Made by a program: the position numbers and the translations under genes. A DNA stretch of 12,600 nucleotides. Source: Kuafuiihalomonas sp964473255. Its GTDB lineage: Bacteria > Myxococcota > Kuafuiibacteriia > Kuafuiibacteriales > Kuafuiibacteriaceae. The DNA lies in the NCBI GenBank assembly GCA_964473255.1, contig CAYYOT010000107.1:1-12600 (forward strand), written 5' to 3'. Shown in pieces: positions 1-8,168 of the stretch (positions are counted from its first letter, which is position 1; every line of letters starts with the position of its first letter). The notes beneath the pieces were generated by a model that was given only the letters and a program-made list of their open reading frames with translations, had not been told where the DNA came from and did not search any database.

Positions 1-113
1 AGCTTTCGAGGAGGCGGCTGCCCGACATTCGAGACCCGGCCCCCGGACCTTGGAGTCGCCCTGGTTGCGGTCTCCGAACGCAGATGAGAGTGTGCGAGAA
101 CTGGGGGTGATCG
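1..113. other. Left-edge region before the first gene
   Basis: No gene can be assigned here. One forward frame (from base 2) stays open from the left edge to the stop at 179-181 and another (from base 1) to the stop at 85-87, so the 3' end of an upstream gene could lie here, but neither short translation resembles a family I know. No convincing promoter or hairpin was seen. The only useful signal is the G-rich stretch at 103-110 just before the ATG at 114, which can serve as its ribosome binding site. Confidence 0.4.
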
Positions 114-1325
114 ATGGGAAAACAGCTGACGAGACTCACGGTCATGCTGGCGGCGGCAGCCACGTGCTCTTCCTGCGGTAGCGATGAGCCTGGTCGTGAT
201 GACGGCACGGATGCCGAGCCGCGAGCCGATGCCCGTCCCCGAGACACCGGCACCAACGATGCTTCTACTCGCGACGCCGATACCCGGGACGCAGCGGGTC
301 GGCCCGATGTCGACCAGAGAGACGGCGGCGCCGGCGATTCCGGCGACCCAGATGCCCTCGTTGGCGGTGACGCTGGCGACGCCGGGAGTTCTTCGATGGC
401 GCAGCGGACTTTCGCCCCTGGCGAGGCGGGCGACCTCACTCTTGGCGACTTCACGCTGCGCGTCCCGGCCGGCTCGATTCGGACCACAACCGTTCTGACG
501 GTCGAGGTCGTTACTGCGCCGAATGGAGCGGACACGAAGGGCGTCCTCGGCCTGTATTACGACATTGGTCCCAGTGGTGGAGCGTTCGACCCACCTCTGG
601 AGTTGGACCTTCCGATCGCCTCGAGCCCGACCGATGACCCGATCATCTCATGGTTTGATGAGGAGACTTCCCTGTGGGTCAACCTCCCGACGGAAGACCT
701 CGGTAACGGCTTTGCTCGCGCGTTCGTGAGTCATTTCACGGTCTTCACAGTGCGCGACACGGCGGACGCGGAGTGCTCGTTCTCGGCATGCGGCGGTGTC
801 TTGAGCGGGAGATACAAGATCGATGAGGTGTGTGCGAGCGTACCCTTTCCGCTCACGCCGTGGCCGGAAGACTGTCCCGAAGCCGTCGTCCTGACCACGC
901 GTGAGTATGCCCGGGACGGAATCGCTCAATTCGTGAGCGGTGAGCCTGACCTGTTCTTCACGTACGGCGTCAACGCCTTCACCGACGTGGAAGCGCGAGT
1001 CCCAAAGAGCTGCTTGGCCAACCTGGGCGCGGAAGACTGCGCTGGCCTCCCCGCCGTGGCGTTCGGCGGAGCCGTCCTCGAGGCCAACGATACCGAGTGC
1101 TCGGACGCCGGGACCTACTGCGACTGCGCGAGCACTCGGCGAGCCTACGTCTTCCTGACGCCGTACGGAGGTATCGCGACCGCCCAGGGGACGACGCTCA
1201 CGGTCCAGGATGCAGCGAACAATACCGAGCACGACCTGAAATACTGCATCTCGGGCGTTGCTCCCTCGCGGCGCATCACGATTCGGGCGCCCGAATTCGT
1301 GCTGAAGGGCGCGGAGGTTCCATGA
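114..1325 (+). CDS. Secreted lipoprotein with ZU5-like domain and Cys-rich C-terminal domain
   Basis: This 403-residue protein begins with a short basic stretch and a hydrophobic segment (about residues 8-17) ending at Cys18 and Cys21. Cys21, followed by Gly-Ser-Asp, is the likely lipidated residue, although the lipobox is weak. Residues 22-95 form a low-complexity Asp/Arg/Thr/Gly linker with repeated RDA-type units, of the kind that holds a domain away from a membrane. Residues about 98-213 look like a ZU5-type beta-sandwich: a RVPAGSI segment, a Gly/Pro turn before PLELDLP, a Trp-containing strand and a closing SHFTVFTV strand. From residue 221 there are ten cysteines (221, 226, 240, 254, 300, 309, 329, 336, 338, 378), consistent with a disulfide-bonded extracytoplasmic domain opening with CGGVLSGRY. 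The ATG at 114 follows a G-rich Shine-Dalgarno-like stretch (GGGGGTGA, 103-110). It is convergent with the efflux pump gene, 38 bp away. The role is unknown; envelope location and domain assignment come from pattern recognition only. Confidence 0.82.
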   Translation: MGKQLTRLTVMLAAAATCSSCGSDEPGRDDGTDAEPRADARPRDTGTNDASTRDADTRDAAGRPDVDQRDGGAGDSGDPDALVGGDAGDAGSSSMAQRTFAPGEAGDLTLGDFTLRVPAGSIRTTTVLTVEVVTAPNGADTKGVLGLYYDIGPSGGAFDPPLELDLPIASSPTDDPIISWFDEETSLWVNLPTEDLGNGFARAFVSHFTVFTVRDTADAECSFSACGGVLSGRYKIDEVCASVPFPLTPWPEDCPEAVVLTTREYARDGIAQFVSGEPDLFFTYGVNAFTDVEARVPKSCLANLGAEDCAGLPAVAFGGAVLEANDTECSDAGTYCDCASTRRAYVFLTPYGGIATAQGTTLTVQDAANNTEHDLKYCISGVAPSRRITIRAPEFVLKGAEVP

Positions 1326-1363
1326 CGCCCGCCTGCGCCGCACTGAAGTGAGCTTTGGACTGG

Positions 1364-4300
1364 TTAGGCACGGGCCGTCTGCGGCGTTTTGGCTCCCTCA
1401 TGGTCAGGCTCCCCCTGACCACGGCCGGCCTGATCGCCTCCGGCGTCACTCTGGTCGACAGCGCTCCGGTGGTCGGCAGCGAAGAGGACATACAGCGACG
1501 GCACGATGAAGAGGGTGAGCACGGTACCGACTGCCATACCCGAGACGAGCACGAGCCCGATGCTGTTGCGGGCCATGGCGCCGGGCCCGGTTACCAGGAC
1601 CAGCGGGAAGTGCCCGGCTACCGTCGCCACGCTGGTCATCATGATGGGGCGAAAGCGGATCCGGGCCGCTTCCCGAACCGCATCGAGCTTGGGGCTTCCT
1701 CGGCGCTGAAGCTCGTTGGCGAACTCGACGATGAGAATGCCGTTTTTGGCCACCAAACCGACGAGCGTCACCAATCCAACCTGAGAGTAGACGTTCAGGG
1801 TCGTCGTCCAGCCGTCGGTCCAGAAGGGAAGGTTTGGATTGGGCATCTTCAAGAAGGTGAAGATCAAGGCCCCAAACATCGCCAAAGGAACCGAGCCGGC
1901 CAGAATCACGAGCGGGTCGCGGAAGCTGTTGAACTGCGCGGCCAGGACCAAGAAGATCAGAACCACCGCCAGACCGAATGCCGGAAGAAACCGGTTCCCC
2001 TCCACGCGGAGCTGTCGTGACTCGCCGGTGTAGTCGAGCGTGTAGCCGCGTGGCAGGATGTCGGCGGCGGTCTCCTCGAGAAAGGTCAGCGCCTCGTCGA
2101 GCGGTCGGATGGGCACGCCGCTGAGCTTCACCGAGTTGAGTTGCTGAAAGCGATTCAGGGACCTCGGCCGGACTCGATCCTCGAGATTGGCGATGGAACC
2201 CACGGGAATCAGGCGATCGGCTGGCCCACGCACATAGATATCGGACAGCTGCTCGGGGTTCAAACGCTCCCGTCTTCGCAGCTGCGGAATCACCTTGTAA
2301 CTTCGTCCATCGATGTTGAATCGATTGACATAGGCCCCGCCGAGCGCCGAGCCGAGGTCGGCTCCGATCTGCTGCAGGCTGAGACCAAGCTCGGCCACCC
2401 GGTCGCGGTCGATGACCAGCTCGGTCTCCGGCTGGTCGTACTTGATGTCAATCAGCGGCGGGAAGGCAAACATCCCGCTCATGGTCGCACGCTGCTGAAT
2501 CTCGGTCGCGAACTCGAGCACCTGCTGCGTGTCGGCAGTCGAGGCGATCACGAACTCCACGGGGAACTGCCCGCCGCCGGGTAGGGCCGGAGGCAACACC
2601 GGAAAGATGCGAACCGCAGGCACCATGTGCAGACGCTGCTGTACCTCGGGCATGATATCGAAAACGGTGCGCTCCCGCTGATTCCACGGCACCAGGCCCA
2701 TCCCGCTGAAGCCACCGCTCCGCTGCGTGAGCTGGAAGGTGTACTCGGTCTCCTCCGTCTCGAAGAAGGCCTCGTTTATCGCATCGGCGTAGGGGCGGAT
2801 ATGGTCGAGCGTCGCGTTGGACGGAGTCTCGAGAATCCCGAAGATGACGCCCTGATCCTCGGTGGGAGCAAGCTCTTTGGGCGACATGCTGAAGAGGACG
2901 AAGGCCAGACCGCTGAGAACGAGCCAGGCAATGTAGGTGGCGGGCCGCGCTCGGAGCGTCGCATCCAGCATGCGGCCGTAGGTGTTCCGAAGGCGCTGAA
3001 AGTCGTGGTGGACTCGATGGGAAAGCCAGCTCTCCTTTCCGTCGCTGCGGAGAAGCCGCGCAGACATGATCGGCGACAGAGTGAGAGCCACGATTCCCGA
3101 GACCATCACCGAGCCAGCAAGCGTGAAGGCGAACTCACGAAACAAGGAACCCGTCAACCCGCCCTGCAATCCGATGGGCGCGTACACGGCGGCCAAGGTG
3201 ATGGTCATGGCGATGATCGGGCCCACCAGCTCGCGTGCTCCCAAGATCGCGGCCTGCGTCGGACTATGGCCCTCTCTCATGTTGCGCTCCACGTTCTCGA
3301 CGATGACGATGGCATCATCGACGACCAATCCCACCGACAGGACGATGGCGAGCAGCGTCAGCAGGTTGAGGGTGAAGCCGAGGGTCTGCATCAAGAAGAC
3401 GCCGCCGATCAGGGAGACCGGAATGGCCACCACGGGGACGAGCACGGACCGAAGGGAACCCAGGAACAAGAAGATGATGACTACGACGATGACGAGCGTC
3501 TCTACGAGGGTGCTGACCACTTCTTCGATTGCGCTCTCGATGTACTCGGTCCCGTCGTAGGCCATGGTGGCTTCGAGCTGCGCGGGAAGGCCCCGCTTGA
3601 TCGACTCGAGCTCGGCGTCCACCCGGGCGAGGACGTCGAGTGCGTTGGCGTTCGGCAGGACCCAGATCCCCATGAACACCGCGGTCTGCCCCGAAAAGCG
3701 GACCTCGACGTCGTAGTCTTCGGCCCCCAGTTGGACGTCGGCCACGTCAGACAGCCGCACCAGCACGTCGTCCTGCTCGCGAATGACCAACTGCTCGAAC
3801 TCGCGAACGCTCTGGAGGTCCGTGTTGGCGCTGAGGTTGACCTGGATCAGGCTACCCTTTGTCTGTCCCACCGCGGCCAAGACGTTGTTGGCCGCGAGAG
3901 CGCTGCGAACTTCGGCGGGGCTCACACCGAAGGCCGCCATGCGCTCGGCGTCGAGCCACACGCGCATGGCGAAGGTCCGCGCCCCCAGGATGTCGGCCCG
4001 CTGAACGCCCGCCACCGCCGATAGACGCGGCTGTATCTCCCGCACTAGGTAGTCCGTGATCTCGTTCTGCTGGAGAAAGCTGGAAGCAAAGCTGAGGTAG
4101 GCCGACGCGAACTCGCTGTCGGCAGAGACCACGTTGATGATGGGCACTTCCGCTTCGGGAGGGAGATCGCCTCTCACCTGGTCGACCTTCGAACTCACTT
4201 CGGCCAGAGCTCGGGTGGCATCGTAGTTGAGCCGAAGGCGTGCCGTAATCTGGGAGAGTCCGAGGACGCTCTGCGACTCGACGTAGTCGATCCCGTCGGC

Positions 4301-4519
4301 GGAAGCGATGGCCCGCTCCAGCGGGGTCGTCACGAACCCCTTTACCAGCTCCGCGCTAGCGCCGATGTAGACCGTGGTGACGGTGACCGAAGCGTTCTCG
4401 CTCTTCGGATACTGGCGAACGGACAGGCGGGACACGGCCTGCAGTCCAGCAATGACGATCACCAGGTTGACGACGATGGCGATTATCGGTCGCCGGATGA
4501 AGAGATCGGTGATGCGCAC
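1364..4519 (-). CDS. RND efflux transporter, inner-membrane pump subunit (AcrB/MexB-like, HAE1 type)
   Basis: This 1051-residue protein has the full length of the AcrB/MexB family, the proton-driven inner-membrane pumps that export drugs, detergents or other amphiphiles through a tripartite complex. It starts MRITDLFIRRPI, typical of the family, with the first membrane helix at about residues 10-28. A large periplasmic loop follows, then a block of membrane helices from about residue 338, and the arrangement repeats in the second half. The proton-relay residues are present: Asp401-Asp402 in GLVVDDAIVIVEN and Lys925 in GLVAKNGILIVEF, matching AcrB Asp407/Asp408 and Lys940. The start is GTG at 4519, only 3 nt after the adaptor stop codon and in the same frame, so translation is probably coupled. 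No strong Shine-Dalgarno was seen. The last roughly 35 residues are a hydrophilic Gly/Asp/Glu tail without known function. Substrate cannot be predicted. No outer-membrane channel gene lies downstream, so the pump probably uses one encoded elsewhere. Confidence 0.96.
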   Translation of the reverse strand: MRITDLFIRRPIIAIVVNLVIVIAGLQAVSRLSVRQYPKSENASVTVTTVYIGASAELVKGFVTTPLERAIASADGIDYVESQSVLGLSQITARLRLNYDATRALAEVSSKVDQVRGDLPPEAEVPIINVVSADSEFASAYLSFASSFLQQNEITDYLVREIQPRLSAVAGVQRADILGARTFAMRVWLDAERMAAFGVSPAEVRSALAANNVLAAVGQTKGSLIQVNLSANTDLQSVREFEQLVIREQDDVLVRLSDVADVQLGAEDYDVEVRFSGQTAVFMGIWVLPNANALDVLARVDAELESIKRGLPAQLEATMAYDGTEYIESAIEEVVSTLVETLVIVVVIIFLFLGSLRSVLVPVVAIPVSLIGGVFLMQTLGFTLNLLTLLAIVLSVGLVVDDAIVIVENVERNMREGHSPTQAAILGARELVGPIIAMTITLAAVYAPIGLQGGLTGSLFREFAFTLAGSVMVSGIVALTLSPIMSARLLRSDGKESWLSHRVHHDFQRLRNTYGRMLDATLRARPATYIAWLVLSGLAFVLFSMSPKELAPTEDQGVIFGILETPSNATLDHIRPYADAINEAFFETEETEYTFQLTQRSGGFSGMGLVPWNQRERTVFDIMPEVQQRLHMVPAVRIFPVLPPALPGGGQFPVEFVIASTADTQQVLEFATEIQQRATMSGMFAFPPLIDIKYDQPETELVIDRDRVAELGLSLQQIGADLGSALGGAYVNRFNIDGRSYKVIPQLRRRERLNPEQLSDIYVRGPADRLIPVGSIANLEDRVRPRSLNRFQQLNSVKLSGVPIRPLDEALTFLEETAADILPRGYTLDYTGESRQLRVEGNRFLPAFGLAVVLIFLVLAAQFNSFRDPLVILAGSVPLAMFGALIFTFLKMPNPNLPFWTDGWTTTLNVYSQVGLVTLVGLVAKNGILIVEFANELQRRGSPKLDAVREAARIRFRPIMMTSVATVAGHFPLVLVTGPGAMARNSIGLVLVSGMAVGTVLTLFIVPSLYVLFAADHRSAVDQSDAGGDQAGRGQGEPDHEGAKTPQTARA
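1401..1421. repeat. Perfect 7-bp inverted repeat at the 3' end of the pump gene
   Basis: TGGTCAG (1401-1407) and CTGACCA (1415-1421) are exact reverse complements separated by 7 nt. The hairpin lies inside the last codons of the pump gene, close to the convergent gene junction. There is no run of T on either side, so it is not a standard intrinsic terminator; it could still act as a weak transcript-end structure or be chance. Confidence 0.3.
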
Positions 4520-4522
4520 GGC

Positions 4523-5653
4523 TCAGGAATCTTTGGGGTCGGGATCGAGTTCTGGCTGGGGAGCGAGGTCGTTGTTGACCACCACCGATGCCCCGTTTCG
4601 CAGCTTGAAGGCCCCGGTGCTCACGACTTCCTGACCGGCCTCGATGCCGTCGACGACTTCGACGAGGTCTCCCCGACGCTCCCCGAGGCGCACGAAGACC
4701 TGCTTGACGACCTTCATCGAGCCGGCCGGCTCCTTCACGCCGTCCGGCTCCTCGACCACGAAGGCGGAATCCGAGTAGGGCGCGTATATGATGGAGGTGG
4801 CGGGCACGGTCACCACCTGGCGCACCGACGGGAGAGTGATCTCGACGTCCACGAACATCCCCGGGCGCAGGACGCGTCCGTCGTTGTCGATGATTCCCCG
4901 GACTCGTAGGTTGCGAGTCGACGGGTCGATGGACGCGTCGAGGGTGTCGACCTGGCCGGCCCATGTTCGCCCGGGGTACGCGTCGGTGCGGATCGACACA
5001 TCCTGCCCCCCCGCGAGCTGAGACAGCTGGCGCTGAGGAAGCGAGAAGTCCACGTACAGCCGGCCGAGCGACTGCAGGCTGACGACCGGAGTGCCGACCG
5101 CGACGAACTGGCCGAGATTCACCTGACGGATGCCGAGGCGCCCCGCGAACGGGGCGCGGACCGTCTTTTTGGCGATGGTGGCTTTTAGCGCGCTGACCCG
5201 AGCCTCGGCTTGCTTGGCCAAGCTCTCCGCCTGGTCCAGCTCGGACTGGGCGGTTACCGACCGCTGGCGGAGCGCTTCGGCTCGTTCGTAGGTGCGCTGC
5301 GTCAAGCGGGCCTCGGCTTCCGCCGAGGCGAGCTCCGCCTGCTCCACCGACGTATCCATACGCAAGAGAACCTGCCCGGCGCGCACGTCTTGGCCCGATT
5401 CGAATGCGATCCGGGTAACGACGCCTGGGACCTCGGGGGCGATGGTGACCCCTTGAACAGGCACCGTCGTACCGACGGCACTGAGGACCCTTCGCCACTC
5501 GCTCTGGCCCGCCACCGCGGTCGTCACCGAGTCCGGCGGAGGACCCCCTTGCTCGGCAGCGGCGATCAGGGCGCCGATCTGGGCCCCCTTTACGCCGCCC
5601 AGGAGCCCGGCCACCAGCAGCAGGCCAACGATTGTCGCGATGATGCTCTTCAT
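4523..5653 (-). CDS. RND efflux periplasmic adaptor (membrane fusion protein, AcrA/HlyD family)
   Basis: This protein links an RND pump to an outer-membrane channel across the periplasm. From the ATG at 5653 it has 376 residues. An N-terminal hydrophobic segment (about residues 3-21, IIATIVGLLLVAGLLGG) is a membrane anchor or signal. A lipoyl-like half-motif (VTIAPEVPGVVTRI, then SGQDVRAGQVLLRMD) follows, then an Ala/Glu/Arg-rich helical hairpin predicted to be coiled coil (about 105-160). The second lipoyl half is TVRAPFAGRLGIRQVNLGQ, and beta-barrel and membrane-proximal domains follow (LDASIDPSTRNLRVRG, RPGMFVDVEI, VPATSI). These motifs are diagnostic of the family. A GTG nine codons upstream (5680) is an alternative start giving 385 residues; neither start has a clear Shine-Dalgarno. 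I prefer the ATG because family members usually begin with Met-Lys right before the hydrophobic segment. It is the first gene of a two-gene unit with the pump, 3 nt away. Confidence 0.94.
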   Translation of the reverse strand: MKSIIATIVGLLLVAGLLGGVKGAQIGALIAAAEQGGPPPDSVTTAVAGQSEWRRVLSAVGTTVPVQGVTIAPEVPGVVTRIAFESGQDVRAGQVLLRMDTSVEQAELASAEAEARLTQRTYERAEALRQRSVTAQSELDQAESLAKQAEARVSALKATIAKKTVRAPFAGRLGIRQVNLGQFVAVGTPVVSLQSLGRLYVDFSLPQRQLSQLAGGQDVSIRTDAYPGRTWAGQVDTLDASIDPSTRNLRVRGIIDNDGRVLRPGMFVDVEITLPSVRQVVTVPATSIIYAPYSDSAFVVEEPDGVKEPAGSMKVVKQVFVRLGERRGDLVEVVDGIEAGQEVVSTGAFKLRNGASVVVNNDLAPQPELDPDPKDS

Positions 5654-5804
5654 GGGCTTCGGATTCGGGGGGACTTTCACGAAACGGCGAGACTTGGCGA
5701 GCCCGAACCGCCCAATCGGCGTCGATGCCCGGTAACCAGCGGCAACCGCTGAGCATTTCAGGGTCGCTCGAGGGGCTCTTCAGGTCCAGAGCGTAGGGAC
5801 CTCG

Positions 5805-5819
5805 GCCGGATGCTCCGGC
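5805..5819. repeat. Short GC-rich hairpin (6-bp stem, 3-nt loop)
   Basis: GCCGGA (5805-5810) pairs perfectly with TCCGGC (5814-5819) around a TGC loop. It lies in the gap between peptidase and efflux genes. No U-tract follows on either strand, so a terminator role is doubtful, and six base pairs can occur by chance in GC-rich DNA. Confidence 0.25.
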
Positions 5820-5861
5820 ATCTTCAACTTCGCAGGATGCGGCATGCGTCGTGCTAAGCAG

Positions 5862-5877
5862 CTCCATCTCAATGGAG
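5862..5877. repeat. Hairpin just downstream of the peptidase stop codon
   Basis: CTCCAT (5862-5867) and ATGGAG (5872-5877) form a perfect 6-bp stem with a 4-nt loop, beginning 11 nt after the peptidase stop codon in the direction of transcription. The position fits a transcript-end structure, but no T-run follows on the minus strand, so a Rho-independent terminator is not demonstrated. Confidence 0.25.
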
Positions 5878-5888
5878 ACGACGGCGCT

Positions 5889-8036
5889 TCAGTCCTTCAG
5901 ATGAGCGTCGAGCCAACCGAGGACCTCTTCGTGCCACTGGATGCCGTTGTTCGGACGGAGCACCCAGTGGTTTTCGTCGGGAAAGACGAGCAGCTTGCTG
6001 GTGATGCCCCGACGCTGCGCCGCGGTGAACGCGGCCAGGCCCTCCGTCAACGGCACGCGGTAGTCGAGCGCGCCGTGTACGATCAGCATCGGCGTTTTCC
6101 ACTTGGCGACATGGGCCACGGGGTTGTGCTTCTCGTAGCCGCTCGGATTCGCATAGTACGTGCCCTCGTGGTCCCATTCGGGGAACCACAGCTCTTCCGT
6201 CCCGTAGTACATCGAGCGGTTGTCGAAGACGCCGTCGTGGTTGACCAGACACCGAAATCGATCGGGCCAGTTTCCAGCGATCCAGTTGATCATGAACCCC
6301 CCGTACGAAGCCCCGAGGGCGCAGACTTTGTCGCCGTCGAGCCACGGATAGCGCTCGATCGCCTGCGCGAGCCCCATCTTCAGGTCGGTGAGCGGCTTTC
6401 CGCCCCAGTCGTCTCGAATCGAGTCGGTGAACGCCTGGCCATAGCCCGTCGACCCGTGAAAGTCGATCATCACCGCAGCGTAGCCGGCGCCCGCATAGGC
6501 CTGCGGGTTCCAGCGGTAGTGAAACTTGTTGCCGAATGAGCCCTGCGGTCCACCGTGAATCAGGAAGGCGACGGGATACTTCTTGCCCTCCTCGAAGTCG
6601 ACCGGCTTCACGACGTAGCCGTACACCGAGTCGCCGAGCGCTCCCTTGAACGTGAACTGCTCGGGCGCGCCCATTTTTGCTGCCTGGACCTTCGCATCGT
6701 TGACGCGCGTGATCCGGGAGGGCTCACCGCCGGAGACGGGAATGGAAAACAGCTCCGTCGGGTGCTGGAGCGTATGGCGGGCGAAGATGATCCGGTTGCC
6801 AGCATACGTCGGTCCGCCGTTCGTGCCTTCGCGGACGAGCTCCGTGGGTTCGCCCGACGCGAGGTCGACGCGATAGATCGATTTCTGCCCCAGGTTCTGA
6901 GCCACGACGATCAGCGACTTGCCGTCCGGAGAGAACACGACCGAGCTCGCCGAACGGTCCCACGCTTCGGTCACGGTGCGCGTCTTTCCCGATGCTACGT
7001 CCATTGCCCGGATACGGAATCGGTCCGCTTCGTACCCGGCTCGCTTCATCGCGGTCCAGACCAGCGTCCGGCCGTCGGGCGAGTACGCGGGGTGGGTGTC
7101 CCAGGCGGGATTGTCCGCGGTGAGCTCCATCGCCTGGCCCCCCGCGACCGGCACGCGATACAGGTCGAAGTCCGTCGACCATGGCTCCTCCCGGCCGGCG
7201 ATGCGCGCGGTGTACACGATGCTTTTGCTGTCGGGTGAGAAGGTGAACTCGTCGGCCCCACCGAACGGCTTGGAGGGAACATCGGCGTCGAGTCCCGAAG
7301 TCACGTCGCGCACCTGTCCTCCGGTGACGGCCATGACGAACAGATGGGAGCGGCGGCCGTCCTTCCACGTGTCCCAGTGCCGCACGAACATCCGGTCGTA
7401 CTCGAGCCCGGTGCGCTTGTTCGCGGACCGGTCGTCGAGACGTTTCCGGGTGCAGGCGAGGTCCGGGCAGTCGATGAACACGTCGGCGGTGAAGGCGAGC
7501 GTCTTGCCGTCGGGAGAGACTACGAGGTTGGAGACCGGGAGCGGGAGGTCGCTGATCTGCTTTGCGACGCCGCCTTCGGCGGGTAGCGACCATACCTGAG
7601 CCGAGCCGCTGCGGCTCGAGATGAAAAAGATCGAATCTCCGTCGGCCGACCAGCGCGGGCTCGTGTCGGCGTCCGGGTGATCGGTCAGGCGCTTCGGCGC
7701 GCCACCGACGACGGGTACCGACCAAAGGTCGGTCCTTCCGCGGTCGTTTTCGAGATCAGTAACCCGACGGACGAAGACGATCGTCCGGCCGTCGGGCGAG
7801 ACCTGGTGGTCGGAGATACGGTCCATCGCCAGCATGTCGAGCACCGAGAACGCGTGCTCCGTGGTCGGGGCGATCGGGGCGGGGTCCGGGACCGCCGCCT
7901 CCTTTTCATCGCTCTTGGCTTCAGCCTCATCTTCCGCGTGTTCGGCCGCGGCCGTCGTGTTCGTGCTACGCGTCGGTGGCCCCTCCTCTGCGCATCCCGC
8001 CAGCACCAAGACGAGCGCGAGTGTCATCGTTCGCAT
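5889..8036 (-). CDS. Lipoprotein S9 family serine peptidase (dipeptidyl/acylaminoacyl-peptidase type)
   Basis: This 715-residue prolyl-oligopeptidase-clan enzyme is predicted to cleave short peptides at the cell envelope. The N-terminus MRTMTLALVLVLAGC has a perfect lipobox (LAGC, Cys15), followed by an acidic Ala/Glu/Asp/Lys/Pro linker to about residue 60. Residues about 65-430 carry repeated SPDGK/SPDGRT-type blades (PD40/WD40-like) of the propeller that restricts substrate size. The alpha/beta-hydrolase domain (about 450-715) has the oxyanion-region motif HGGPQGSFG, the nucleophile Ser577 in GASYGGF, Asp658 in VHGALDYRVPL and His690 in DENHW. The Ser-Asp and Asp-His spacings (81 and 32) are close to those of DPP4-type enzymes. 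The frame stays open for another 333 codons upstream, but those overlap two genes on the other strand; the ATG at 8036 gives the signal peptide directly. Another Met three codons later is a possible start. Its partner genes and natural substrate are not shown by context. A divergent gene starts about 130 bp away. Confidence 0.95.
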   Translation of the reverse strand: MRTMTLALVLVLAGCAEEGPPTRSTNTTAAAEHAEDEAEAKSDEKEAAVPDPAPIAPTTEHAFSVLDMLAMDRISDHQVSPDGRTIVFVRRVTDLENDRGRTDLWSVPVVGGAPKRLTDHPDADTSPRWSADGDSIFFISSRSGSAQVWSLPAEGGVAKQISDLPLPVSNLVVSPDGKTLAFTADVFIDCPDLACTRKRLDDRSANKRTGLEYDRMFVRHWDTWKDGRRSHLFVMAVTGGQVRDVTSGLDADVPSKPFGGADEFTFSPDSKSIVYTARIAGREEPWSTDFDLYRVPVAGGQAMELTADNPAWDTHPAYSPDGRTLVWTAMKRAGYEADRFRIRAMDVASGKTRTVTEAWDRSASSVVFSPDGKSLIVVAQNLGQKSIYRVDLASGEPTELVREGTNGGPTYAGNRIIFARHTLQHPTELFSIPVSGGEPSRITRVNDAKVQAAKMGAPEQFTFKGALGDSVYGYVVKPVDFEEGKKYPVAFLIHGGPQGSFGNKFHYRWNPQAYAGAGYAAVMIDFHGSTGYGQAFTDSIRDDWGGKPLTDLKMGLAQAIERYPWLDGDKVCALGASYGGFMINWIAGNWPDRFRCLVNHDGVFDNRSMYYGTEELWFPEWDHEGTYYANPSGYEKHNPVAHVAKWKTPMLIVHGALDYRVPLTEGLAAFTAAQRRGITSKLLVFPDENHWVLRPNNGIQWHEEVLGWLDAHLKD

Positions 8037-8168
8037 GGGCCAGAGGATACCGGATGATCGCATTTCCTGCGCCGATTCTTGGATGGGAAAGTCCGCCATC
8101 ATCGATCGGAAGCTCCACGACTTCGAGGGTTGCGCGGCCCTAGAACGGCGGTGAGAGTTGTCGGCGCG
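8037..8168. other. Divergent intergenic region, peptidase / Rieske gene
   Basis: The region must hold promoters for both divergent units. On the minus strand a TATCCT box lies at 8045-8050, close to the peptidase start, with no good -35 partner, so it is only a weak candidate. On the plus strand no convincing promoter was seen. GAGAG at 8152-8156 could be a distant Shine-Dalgarno for the ATG at 8169. If the Rieske gene instead starts at GTG 8151 or ATG 8079, part of this region is coding. Confidence 0.4.

Larger units (their letters stand above)
5654..5888. other. Intergenic region between the peptidase and the efflux adaptor
   Basis: This stretch separates two genes that both run leftward, so it should contain the end of the peptidase transcript and possibly the efflux promoter. 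I see two small perfect hairpins (5805-5819 and 5862-5877) but no T-runs behind them and no convincing -35/-10 pair. No regulator gene and no recognisable operator palindrome is present. Part of it (5654-5680) would be coding if the GTG start of the adaptor is used. Confidence 0.4.

Noticed and set aside
200..360. CRISPR-like or tandem DNA repeat in the lipoprotein gene
   Set aside because: The repetition is of short Asp/Arg/Thr/Ala codons in a protein linker; unit length and sequence vary and no spacer structure is present.
648..1343. 231-residue open frame on the minus strand
   Set aside because: Antisense to the lipoprotein gene, whose signal peptide and ordered Cys pattern show it to be the real one.
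1355..2020. 221-residue open frame on the plus strand after the lipoprotein gene
   Set aside because: Antisense to the 3' end of the pump gene; composition is charged and repetitive and no motif is visible.
2627..4024. 465-residue open frame on the plus strand
   Set aside because: It lies wholly antisense to the RND pump gene, is His/Asp/Gln/Gly-rich without any recognisable motif, and has the look of the reverse reading of hydrophobic codons.
4356..5867. 503-residue open frame on the minus strand
   Set aside because: It is a shifted frame of the adaptor and pump genes, very rich in Arg/Gly/Pro, with no family features.
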